NCBI GenBank assembly: GCA_963795385.1
Contig: CAWCHK010000007.1
Coordinates: 239,648-303,647 of the forward strand
From: CAVURS01 sp963795385
GTDB taxonomy: Bacteria > Actinomycetota > Actinomycetes > Actinomycetales > CAVURS01
Direction: 5' to 3'
DNA: 64,000 nt
Positions 35,410 to 45,805 of the stretch are shown in pieces. Every line of letters starts with the position of its first letter. The stretch's first letter is position 1. The notes beneath the pieces are model-generated. The model worked only from the letters and a program-made list of their open reading frames with translations. It was not told the DNA's origin and searched no databases. The position numbers were made by a program, and so were the translations under genes.

Positions 35410-36243
35410 CTAGGCGCGCTTGCGGGCCGTGAGCAGCAGGTACTCCCACTCCATCACCCGACGGCCGGCACCGGCGTGCCGCGCCAGCTGGGCCAGGTCG
35501 TGGTCCAGCTCGGCGACCCTGCGGTGGTCGGTCGCGATGGCGCGGTACGTCGCGATGGTCGGGCCGTAGTTGGCCTTGAAGTAGTCACGCAGGACCTCGG
35601 GCTCGCTGAAGCGCGGCACCCGGACCCTCCGGCGCTGCATCGACAGGTCGCTGACCCGGCCACCCAGCAGGGAGTGGACGTGGGCCTCGTTCCCCCACAG
35701 CGGCGGTGGCTGCGTGCCCGGCGGCAGCGCCGGGGCGTACGGCTTCATCACCTCGAACATCTGCCCGATGAAGCCCTCCGGCGTCCAGCTCAGGAGGCCC
35801 AGGGTGCCCCCGGGACGCAGCACGCGCAGCATCTCGTCGGCGCTGCGCTGGTGATGGGGCGCATACATCACGCCGACGCAGGACAGCACCGTGTCGAAGT
35901 CGTTGTCCTGGAAGGGCAATGCCTCCGCGTCGGCCAGCCGCCACTCCAGCTCGGCGCCCCGCACCTCGGCGGCCTGCCGGCCGCTGTCCAGCAGCTGCGG
36001 GGTCAGGTCGGAGGCCACCACCCGGGCGCCGGTGAGGGCGGCGGGGATGGCGACGTTGCCCGTCCCGGCGGCGACGTCCAGCACGCGGTCGAGCCGGCGT
36101 ACTCCGGCCGACCGGACCAGGAGCGCGCCGAGCTCCTGCATGATGTCGGTGGCCACGGCGGGGTAGTTGCCCAGGGCCCACATCGCGCGGTGGCTCGCCT
36201 TGAGCTCACGGTCGATGTCGAGTGCGTCCAACAACTGCGGCAT
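35410..36243 (-). CDS. Class I SAM-dependent methyltransferase
   Basis: 277 residues. Motif I is VLDVAAGTGNVAIPAA (about residue 54), then VVASDLTPQLLDSG, WRLADAEALPFQDNDFDTVLSCVGVMYAP and RVLRPGGTLGLLSWTPEG, the methyltransferase-11 layout of UbiE/COQ5-like enzymes acting on small molecules. Substrate unknown. It lies 26 nt upstream of, and in the same direction as, the DHFR-like gene, so the two may be co-transcribed. Confidence 0.87.
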   Translation of the reverse strand: MPQLLDALDIDRELKASHRAMWALGNYPAVATDIMQELGALLVRSAGVRRLDRVLDVAAGTGNVAIPAALTGARVVASDLTPQLLDSGRQAAEVRGAELEWRLADAEALPFQDNDFDTVLSCVGVMYAPHHQRSADEMLRVLRPGGTLGLLSWTPEGFIGQMFEVMKPYAPALPPGTQPPPLWGNEAHVHSLLGGRVSDLSMQRRRVRVPRFSEPEVLRDYFKANYGPTIATYRAIATDHRRVAELDHDLAQLARHAGAGRRVMEWEYLLLTARKRA

Positions 36244-36401
36244 GTCTGGCTCTCTCTCGTGCTCGTGTCGGGTGCCCTGCCCCCCTTTCGGGCCCCGACC
36301 CGATGCCGTTCACTCTCCGTGACCACCAACTTTTCTCCGGCTGTGCCGCTCGGGGCCGGGACGGGCGCGCCGACCGGGCCCGGACACGGTAGGAAGCAGT
36401 C

Positions 36402-38760
<2,359 letters not shown>

Positions 38761-38764
38761 CAGT

Positions 38765-39155
38765 CACCGAGACCTCGGTCACCCGGATCCGCGGCTCCCA
38801 CAGGGTGAGCGCCTCGACCACGTTGTTGCGGATCGCGGTCCGGGTGGCGGCGTTGTTCGGTGCCATAAGGTAGCGGCGCAACCCGCAGCCGAACAGTGGT
38901 TCCATCACCCGCTCGCCGGGTTCGGTGTCCAGGATGATCTCGATTGACTGCCGGACCAGGGCCATCCCGCTGACCAGCCGGACCGTGCCACCGCCCGGGC
39001 CGGACGTGGCCGAGCTGCCGCCGGGCGCGCCAGCGACACCGTTGGACGCCGGGTCCGGGCATCGTCCCGGGCGGCGGCATCGGGCGCAGCGGGAAGCGGA
39101 ACCCGCTGCCCAGCCAGCGATCCGCGGGGGTGCGCTGCACCGCTGTGGGATCCAT
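38765..39155 (-). pseudogene. eCIS baseplate gp25/GPW-like protein, 3' truncated and with one frameshift
   Basis: N-terminus MDPTAVQRTPADRWLGSGFRFPLRP, then (next frame) VRLVSGMALVRQSIEIILDTEPGERVMEPLFGCGLRRYLMAPNN...TRTAIRNNVVEALTLWEPRIRVTEVSVTAG. The words SI..IL.T.PGER.M.P.FGCGL and AL..WEPRI are diagnostic of phage gp25/GPW baseplate-wedge proteins, and the LGxGFxFPLRP leader is typical of extracellular contractile injection systems. A surplus C near 39,057 breaks the frame. The last 25 or so residues are missing because the sequence switches to uvrA-like near 38,760. Confidence 0.8.
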
Positions 39156-39256
39156 TCCCCGATCGTCGGCAGCTGCCGTCACTGCTGCGTCTCGAGGTGG
39201 TGCGCAAGCAGGTGCCCGGACCTACCATGGAACGGGACCCGATGGCTGGAGGCACG

Positions 39257-40070
39257 ATGAACTCGGCGGAGGGCCTCTGGCGGCGGCCGTCGGCTTCCCG
39301 CGGCGGCGGGGCGGCGGCCCGACGGATCCCGAGCCTGAGCCACCCCGGGGACGACGCGGAACGAGCCGCGGACCGGGCCGCCGAGCGGGCCACCACCGCC
39401 AGGCCGTCTCCTTCCGCCGCCAGGGTCTCCCGGATCGTCCCCGGCTATGCCTGCGTGGGGGGCTGCGGCATCGAGCCTGTCCGGCGGGCTTGGCCCTGGG
39501 GCTGCCTTGCGGCCTGGACCTGGCCGCGAGCCTCGGCCCGCAGCTCGGCGCGGACCTGATCCGGGGGGTCCGGGTCCACCTCGGAGCATCGGACCAACTG
39601 CTGGCCCGCTCCCTGGGCGCAGACGCCTTCAGCACCGGGTCGCACCTTGTCTTCGCGGCAGGCCGATACGCGCCGGACACCGGATCCGGCCTCCGGTTGC
39701 TCGCCCATGAATTGGCCCATGTCGTGCATCCGGCGACCGCCGCCCGGCCGGAGCTTGTGCACCGCAAGGCCAGCGCGGTGCGGTTCTCCGACGAGGCCAC
39801 CTTGGACGACGTCTCCCAGGGCCGGAAAGTGCCTGAAGGAGGGTGATACCGGCAACGCCATGATCCGGGTGACCACGGCTCTGTACGACCTTCGGCTACT
39901 ATCCGCTGACCGCGATCGACGAGCACTTCGACCCGCCGCTCACCTCTGGGGTCATCGGGTTCCAAACGACCGTGGGACTGTCCGGAAAGGTCGCCCCGGG
40001 GCGTCGTGGAGCAGCAGACCTTCACCAAGCTGGACCAGAAGTTCGCCGGCGGCTTTGCGGTCGAGCGCGC
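39257..40070 (+). pseudogene. DUF4157 (eCIS core domain) protein, frameshifted and 3' truncated
   Basis: Starts MNSAEGLWRRPSASRGGG with GGAGG 7 nt upstream. It contains PGDDAERAADRAAE (the DPxExEAD-like leader of DUF4157 proteins). After a frame change it continues VRVHLGASDQLLARSLGADAF.TG.HLVFAAGRYAPDTGSGLRLLAHELAHVVHP, the zinc-protease-like HExxH core found in eCIS-associated proteins. A downstream peptidoglycan-binding-like segment is spread over several frames (LYDLGYYPLTAIDEHFD, FQTTVGLSGKVAPG, QTFTKLDQKFAGGFAVERA). It is divergent from the gp25 gene (101 nt between starts). The coding sequence is cut near 40,070. Confidence 0.78.
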
Positions 40071-40576
40071 CGGCCACCGACCGTGTCGAAGACGAGATCG
40101 GCAGGCCCCTCCGAGACCACGACCGCACCGGCGTGCCGGGCCAGCTGCACTGCGAGGCGGCCGACGGCGCCGAACGAGCCCGTCACGAGCACCCGCTCTC
40201 CGGCTTGCAGATGCCCGTGCACGAAGAGCCCCTGGTAGGCGGTGACTCCGCCCATCGGCAGCGCGGCCGCTTCGACATGGGTCAGGTTGCGCGGCTTCGG
40301 GGCGAGAATCGCCGACGGCACCGTCACGTAGTCGGCAGCGACCCCGTCGCGGTCGAACGGCGTGAGCGCAAACACTTCTTCGCCGGTGGCCAGGATGACG
40401 CCGGACAACTCGTGCGAGGGCACGGGCACGCGGCGGCGTCGCGACCATTCGAGCTCGCCGCGCGTGACGGCGGCTGCGTGCACCTCGACGAGAACGTCGC
40501 CCTCTCGTGGAACGGGACGCTCGACCTCGTCCAGCCGAAGACCGTCCGCGTGAAGGCGGACCGCGCGCATCGTCAT
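40071..40576 (-). pseudogene. Zinc-type alcohol dehydrogenase/quinone oxidoreductase, C-terminus cut off
   Basis: MRAVRLHADGLRLDEVERPVPREGDVLVEVHAAAVTRGELEW, PSHELSGVI, PFDRDGVAADYVTVP, HVEAAALPMGGVTAYQGLF, and the Rossmann start GERVLVTGSFGAVGRLAVQLARHAGA. The protein stops being homologous after DLVFDTVGG, where the eCIS fragment begins. About 110-130 C-terminal residues are missing. It lies downstream of dps in the same direction (57-nt gap). The start at 40576 has GGGAG upstream; 40570 is possible. Confidence 0.78.
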
Positions 40577-40633
40577 GGCTCCCGCGATCGGCATACCGCT
40601 ACCGACTCGGCCGGCTGCGCACGCCGTCCACGG

Positions 40634-41119
40634 TCACGCCAGCTGGGCTCGGAGCATCCAGAGCTGCTGCTCGAGGGCCCGCACCACCTCGACCAGCACA
40701 TCCTGCGACGCGAGGTCGAGCTCGCCGAGCCGGTCCATCCGGCCACGCGCGCGCTCGGCGACCTCGGCGAGCGTGCGGACGAGCTCGCGCACGACAACGT
40801 GATCCTCGACCGGGCCGCGCGCAAAGCCTGCGATCTCGCTGCTCGCCGCGACCTCGGCCGCCTGACCGTCGGGCGAGAACCCGAGAGCGACCGACCGCTC
40901 GGCGACCGTGTCCGCGAGCTCGCGCCACGACTCCACGAGCTCGTCCAGGCGCTCGTGCAGCGCCTTGAACAGCGGACCGACGACGCTCCAGTGCAGTTGC
41001 TTGCCCAGCAGGGCGAGACCGATCAGTTCGACGAGCGTCGCCTGGAGCTGAGCGCCTACCTCATTGCGCTCGTGCGCTCCGAGGGACGGAAGGTGGACTG
41101 AGGTCGCGGTCGTTGCCAT
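40634..41119 (-). CDS. dps: Dps-family ferritin-like DNA-protecting protein
   Basis: 161 residues. ATLVELIGLALLGKQLHWSVVGPLFKALHERLDELVESWRELADTVAER carries the Dps ferroxidase ligands (His of KQLHW, Asp and Glu of LDELVESW). VVRELVRTLAEVAERARGRMDRL and SQDVLVEVVRALEQQLWMLRAQ complete the four-helix bundle. It oxidises and stores iron and protects DNA. It starts MATTATSVHLPS with AGGAGG upstream. A copy of the 37-bp element lies 104 nt upstream of the start. Confidence 0.92.
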   Translation of the reverse strand: MATTATSVHLPSLGAHERNEVGAQLQATLVELIGLALLGKQLHWSVVGPLFKALHERLDELVESWRELADTVAERSVALGFSPDGQAAEVAASSEIAGFARGPVEDHVVVRELVRTLAEVAERARGRMDRLGELDLASQDVLVEVVRALEQQLWMLRAQLA

Positions 41120-41223
41120 GCTGGTCGTACCTCCTGTTGGTCGGTGAACGGATGCCGCTACGGGCCAGACGTGAGGCGCAGCGGGCAACTTGCATGGCAG
41201 CGAGTGTCGGGGCGTACGCGGGC

Positions 41224-41260
41224 AGTCGCATCCGTGGGCTCCCTAGGGCAGGCCCCGTGT
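41224..41260 (-). promoter_or_regulatory. 37-bp recurrent element upstream of dps
   Basis: Minus-strand reading: GACACGGGG - 9 nt - GGGAGCCCAC - GGATGCGAC. It matches the element RACCRGGGG-N9-GGGACTCC-N2-CGATGCGATC, with the third block displaced by 1 nt. Its proximal edge is 104 nt from the dps start codon. Confidence 0.55.
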
Positions 41261-41278
41261 CCCGCGCTGCCTGACGCC

Positions 41279-41634
41279 GTCAGAACCTGCCGCTGTGCTT
41301 CACGAGTGAGCCGACGTGCGTGTAGTAGTTCATCGCCGCGAAGAAGAGCCACACCACGCCCGGGATCAGCCAGACGACGCCGATCGCCTTGGCCAGGCCG
41401 CGGCTCAGCGTCCTCAGGAAGAAGGGGAACAGCACGGCCCCGATCCCCATGAGCCCGTAGAGAACCGAGATGAAGATCGCCTCGACGTACGGGTGCCCAG
41501 AGGCTACGCCTGAGATCGGTTCGGATGCCGGGGCCGCGTAGAGCTTGAAGCGGACGCCTGCAAACGCGAGCGCGACCAGCGGCGAGGCCCGAGGCGAATA
41601 CGAACACGCGAGAGCGGTTGGAGAGCGACGACAA
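41279..41634 (-). CDS. Small membrane protein of unknown function (one frameshift)
   Basis: Two frames join to give about 118 residues: LSSLSNRSRVFVFAS, then after a surplus G near 41,588 ASPLVALAFAGVRFKLYAAPASEPISGV and HPYVEAIFISVLYGLMGIGAVLFPFFLRTL and AIGVVWLIPGVVWLFFAAMNYYTHVGSLVKHSGRF. Three hydrophobic helices are visible. The start is uncertain (TTG at 41634 used). It follows the DUF981-like gene by about 24 nt in the same direction, so the two probably form one operon. Family not recognised. Confidence 0.5.
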
Positions 41635-41658
41635 GGCGCCCGAGGAATTCTTCGTCGG

Positions 41659-42051
41659 TTACACCGTCGGCGCGGCTCCCCGACCGGCCGCGGCGTGCTC
41701 GTTCGACCGCCACAGACTGGTCCGCCAGAGCAGGTACGACGCCGCGAGCAGCATCACACCGAAAGCGAGAACGGGTTCCCCGAAGACGATGTTGTCCTGC
41801 TGGCAGCAGTTCGGTGCGACCTGTTCCAGCGGCCAGGTGACGGTCATGACCGCGCCGAGGAAGACCATGATCGCCCCCAACGCCGTGAACGCTGCCACCC
41901 AGCCCGTCGGGTAGATCGCCTTGCCGTTCAGCAGTCGCCACCCGAGGTCGACGATCAGCAGGAAGCTGACCGCCGCGGCCAGCGCCATGAGGGTGTTGTA
42001 CTCGTTGCCGACCGCGGCCGAGAATCCCAGCACGGAAACGCTTGACGACAT
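41659..42051 (-). CDS. DUF981-like four-helix membrane protein
   Basis: A 130-residue protein starting MSSSVSVLGFSAAVGNEYNT, with AAGGAGG upstream. Four hydrophobic segments: LMALAAAVSFLLIVDLGW, WVAAFTALGAIMVFLGAVMTVTW, IVFGEPVLAFGVMLLAASYLLW and a short first helix. The stretch WPLEQVAPNCCQQDNIVFGEP between helices contains a Cys pair. The layout is that of DUF981-type proteins; function unknown. A copy of the 37-bp element is 105 nt upstream. Confidence 0.62.
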   Translation of the reverse strand: MSSSVSVLGFSAAVGNEYNTLMALAAAVSFLLIVDLGWRLLNGKAIYPTGWVAAFTALGAIMVFLGAVMTVTWPLEQVAPNCCQQDNIVFGEPVLAFGVMLLAASYLLWRTSLWRSNEHAAAGRGAAPTV

Positions 42052-42155
42052 CAGATCCTCCTTGCTTCGCAGTGGGAAGAGCCCTTGCCTCACCTCTTGA
42101 ATGCGTGACAAGTCACGAAGCGAGCATGCGACCGGACGGGCGCGCTCGCCTCTAG

Positions 42156-42192
42156 CGGTCACGAGCCGGATCCCTAGTCCTGCGCCCTGGTC
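42156..42192 (-). promoter_or_regulatory. 37-bp recurrent element upstream of the DUF981-like gene
   Basis: Minus strand: GACCAGGGC - 9 nt - GGGATCCGG - CTCGTGACCG. The first two blocks match with exact spacing; the third is weak. It is divergently paired with the copy at 42294-42330 in the same intergenic region (42,052-42,606, no convincing gene inside). Confidence 0.5.
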
Positions 42193-42293
42193 CGCGCACG
42201 CTAGAAGGGCGGCTCGTGTGTGTCGCGTCACGGCCGCGGCCGTGTTTGCCGGACCGTTCTCGGCGCACGCGCGGCTAGGGACTCCGACCCCTA

Positions 42294-42330
42294 AACCGGG
42301 GAGCCGACTCGGGGGCTCCTCGATTCGAGC
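42294..42330 (+). promoter_or_regulatory. 37-bp recurrent element, plus-strand copy before the small conserved gene
   Basis: AACCGGGGA - 9 nt - GGGGCTCCT - CGATTCGAGC (second block shifted to GGGGGCT). It is preceded by TAGGGACTCCGACCCCTA (42276-42293), itself an inverted repeat of TAGGG/CCCTA. It lies 276 nt before the ATG at 42607, or 27 nt before an in-frame ATG at 42358. Confidence 0.5.
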
Positions 42331-42606
42331 ACGACTCGCCTGAGGCAGGCTCGCCGCATGACCACTACGAGCCCGCAGTCACCACCGGCTCTCGCGATCA
42401 CCTGTACGTGCTTGCGAGACGTGCGAGCCGGCGACTTCGACGGGCCGTCCGGGTGCGGCCGACAGTCCCGTAAGGGGGCGAGAGGCAGGGGACTCGATCG
42501 TCCATCGCTCCGCCGCACCCGGACCACCCGCCGCTCGGCTGCAACCGCTCGCGGGCGCCACCGGCCTTCCGGGCCACGTCATCACACCGACAGAGAGGGA
42601 CAAACC

Positions 42607-42846
42607 ATGACTGCCGATGTCGACGGGTCTCTGAGCTTCGAGACGCACATCAAGCCGCTGTTTCGCGAGCGCGACCGCGAATCGATGCGATTCGCTCTCG
42701 ACCTCTGGTCGTACGACGACGTCCGCCAGCACGCCGATGCCATCCTGTCCCGGCTCCGCGATGGCTCAATGCCGTGCGACGGCGCGTGGCCCGAAGCGCA
42801 GATCGACCTGTTGCAGCGCTGGGCACAGAGCGGCCGACCCGCATGA
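42607..42846 (+). CDS. Small conserved protein of unknown function (79 aa)
   Basis: MTADVDGSLSFETHIKPLFRERDRESMRFALDLWSYDDVRQ and ILSRLRDGSMPCDGAWPEAQIDLLQRW, ending SGRPA. I recall the pattern HIKPLFRE.DR.SM.FA.DLW...MPCDG.WP as a conserved small family in bacteria; its C-terminal half resembles the end of cytochrome-c-like PSD1 domains, but there is no haem CxxCH. GAGAGGG precedes the ATG. The frame is open back to 42358, but that 83-residue extension is low-complexity and Arg-rich. Confidence 0.6.
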   Translation: MTADVDGSLSFETHIKPLFRERDRESMRFALDLWSYDDVRQHADAILSRLRDGSMPCDGAWPEAQIDLLQRWAQSGRPA

Positions 42847-42967
42847 CGCATCTGCGCGCCTGCGCGAGTCGGGTCGTTCCCGGGATCACGACAGGCGGGA
42901 AAGGACAGCCCGCAATTCGCTCGTGCCGATTACCACACCCGAACTGCTGAGCTTATCGTTGCCATGA

Positions 42968-45796
42968 ATGAGTCCTCGCCTGTCACGCGCCGGCCAGATC
43001 GTGCTGGGTGGCCGTTCCGCCGAGTGCGACCGGTTGAACGGCATGCTCGAAGCTGCCCGGACGGGGCAGAGCGGAGTGCTGGTGCTGCGCGGCGAGGCCG
43101 GCATCGGGAAGACGCGCGCTCCTCGGCTACGTCGCCGAGCAGGCCGGTGAATGCAGGCGTCGCTGCGCGCGGCCGGCGCCGAATCGGAGATGGAGCTGCG
43201 CGTTCGCGAGCCTGCACCAGCTGTGCGCGCCGCTGCTCGACGGGATCGAGCGGCTCCCCGCGCCTCAGCGCGCCGCGCTCGGCACGGCGTTCGGCCTCAG
43301 CGCCGGCACGCCGCCCGACCGCTTCCTCGTCGGCCTCGCGGTGCTGACGCTCCTCTCCGACGCGGCGCCAGGAGCGGCCGGTTCTCTGCCTCGTCGACGA
43401 CGCGCAGTGGCTCGACAGCGTTTCGGCGCAGGTGCTCGCGTTCGTCGCGCGCCGCCTGCAGGCCGAGGCCGTCGTCGCTGGTCTTCGCGACGCGCGACGA
43501 GCGCGAGCGACGAGCTCGGGCGGGCTGCCGCAGCTGACGCTCGAGGGGCTCGGCGACGGAGACGCCCGCGAGCTGCTGGCCTCGGTCGATCGCCGGACGG
43601 CTCGACGAGCGCGTGGTCGAGCGGATCGTCGCCGAGTCGCAGGGCAACCCGCTCGCGCTGCTCGAGCTGCCGCACGCGTCGACGCAGGGCGCGCTCGCCG
43701 GCGGCTTCGGCGTGCCCGCGACGCTGCCGCTGCCGGGCCGGATCGAGGAGAGCTTCCGGCAGCGGGTGACGCGCTGCCCGCCGACGACGCGGCGGCTGCT
43801 GCTGATCGCGGCGGCCGAGCCGGTCGGCGATCCGGCGCTGCTGTGGCGCGCCGTCGGCAGCGGCTCGGCATCGGCATCGACGCCGCCGCGCCCGGCCGAG
43901 CAGGACGGGCTGCTCGCGCTCGGGGCGCAGGTCAGGTTCCGCCATCCGCTCGTGCGCTCGGCCGTCTACGGCGCGGCGTCGCACCGACGAGCGCCGGAAG
44001 GTGCACCGCGCGCTGGCGGAGGCGACCGATCCGGACGCTCGATCCCGACCGGCGCGCGTGGCACCGGGCGCAGGCCGCCGTCGAGCCCGACGAGGAGGTC
44101 GCGTCGGAGCTCGAGCGCTCCGCCGACCGCGCGCAGGCGCGCGGGGGCCTGGCCGCGGCCGCCGCGTTCCTCGAACGCGCCGCGAGGCTGACGCCCGACC
44201 CGGCGCGCCGCGCCGAGCGCGCGCTCGCGGCGGCGCAGGCCAAGCAGGAGGCCGGGGCGCCCGACGCGGCGCTCGAGCTGCTCGCCGTCGCGGCGGCAGG
44301 GCCGCTCGACGAGCTCCAGCGCGCGCGGCTGGAGCGGCTGCGCGCCCGGCTCGCGTTCGACGCAGCGGCGCGGCAGCGACGCCCCGGCGCTGTTGCTCGC
44401 GGCCGCGCGGCGCCTCGAGCCGCTCGACCCCGCGCTCGCGCTCGAGACGCTATCTCGAGGCGCTCGGCGCGGCGCATCTTCATCGGTCACCGCGACGCCG
44501 TGCGGGAGGCACGTGGATGCACTGCGCGCCGCGCCGCGGTCCGCCGCCGCCGGGCCCGTCGAGCTGCTGATCGTCGGCCTGGCGCTGCGTCGTCACCGAC
44601 GGCTACGCCGCGGGCACGCCTCTCCTGACGCGCGCGCTCGCGGCCTTCCGACACGAGCGGCTCACCGACCAGGAGGAGATGCGCGGGCTCCCGTGGGCGT
44701 GCGTCGGCGCGATGTCGCTCTGGGACGACGAGAGCTGGTTCGCAGCTGTCGGCCCGTTACGTCCAGCTCGCACGCGACACGGGCGCGCTGAGCATGCTGC
44801 CGGTCGGCGCTCGAGCTGCACGGGGCACTTCACCTCTACGCCGGCGAGTTCTCCGTCGCGGAGGCGCTGCTCGTCGAGGCGGAAACGCTCGCGGCGGCGA
44901 CGGGAAGTGCGCCCGTGCGCGATGCGTTGCTGCTGCTCGTCGCCTGGCGCGAGGAGTCGGAACAGGCGCTGCAGACGGATCGAGCGCGCGCTCGCGGATG
45001 CCACGAGCAGGGGCGAGGAGACCTCGATCAACGTCGCCGAGTACGCGGCCGCGTTGCTCTACAACAGTCGCGGTCAGTACGAGCTCGCGGCCGCCGCCGC
45101 CCAGCGATCGAACGACCACCACCCGCGAAAGGACGGCGGCGCCGCACAGATAGAGCTGATCGAGGCGGCCATCCGCAGCGGTGCGTCCGAGCGTCGCCGC
45201 GACGGCCTTCCGCCACCTCTCCGAGCGCACGCGAGCCGCGGGCACCGACTGGGCACTCGGCATCGAGGCGCGTTCGGGCGCGCTGCTCGCCGACGGCGAG
45301 CGCGCCGAGGCGCTCTACCGCGAGGCGATCGAGCGGCTCGCCCGCACGCGCGCCCGCACCGATCTCGCGCGCGCCCACCTGCTGTACGGCGAGTGGCTCC
45401 GCCGCGAGCGCCGCCGGCTCGACGCCCGCGAGCAGCTGCGAGATGCGCACGACTTCTTCGCGGCGATCGGGCGCGCCGGCGTTCGCCGAGCGCGCCGCCC
45501 GCGAGCTGCTCGCGACGGGCGAGAGGGCGCGCGCGCGCACCGTCGAGACGCGCGGCGACCTGACCGCCCAGGAAGGCCAGATCGCACGGCTCGCGCGCGA
45601 CGGCCTCTCCAACCCCGAGATCGGCGCGCGGCTCTTCATCAGCCCGCGCACGGTCGAGTACCACCTCCACAAGGTCTTCACGAAGCTCGAGATCAGCTCG
45701 CGCGCCGAGCTGCCGCGCGTGCTCGCCGACCACCCGGATGACCGCCGCCTCGACGGGCACGCCCCCGGGCGCCGGGGCACCCGGGAGCGAGCGTGA
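42968..45796 (+). pseudogene. Large LuxR-family ATP-binding regulator, broken by many indels
   Basis: It opens with GGRSAECDRLNGMLEAARTGQSGVLVLRGEAGIGKT (Walker A) and ends with an intact LuxR HTH, LTAQEGQIARLARDGLSNPEIGARLFISPRTVEYHLHKVFTKLEISSRAEL. Between them, recognisable LAL pieces alternate frames (LCLVDDAQWLD-like, VERIVAESQGNPLALLELP, LLIAAAEPVGDPALLWRA, FRHPLVRSAVYGAAS, FLERAARLTPDPARRAERALAAA). The total of about 2.8 kb fits a 930-940-residue protein. The many single-base shifts are more likely sequencing errors than decay because the motifs are unmutated. It is convergent with the subtilase (about 9 nt). Confidence 0.78.
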
Positions 45797-45805
45797 GGCC
45801 TGCGT

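Noticed and set aside
42358..42606. N-terminal extension of the small conserved protein at 42607
   Set aside because: Arg/Thr-rich and unlike the conserved part; GAGAGGG favours the internal ATG. Kept open because it begins just after a copy of the 37-bp element.
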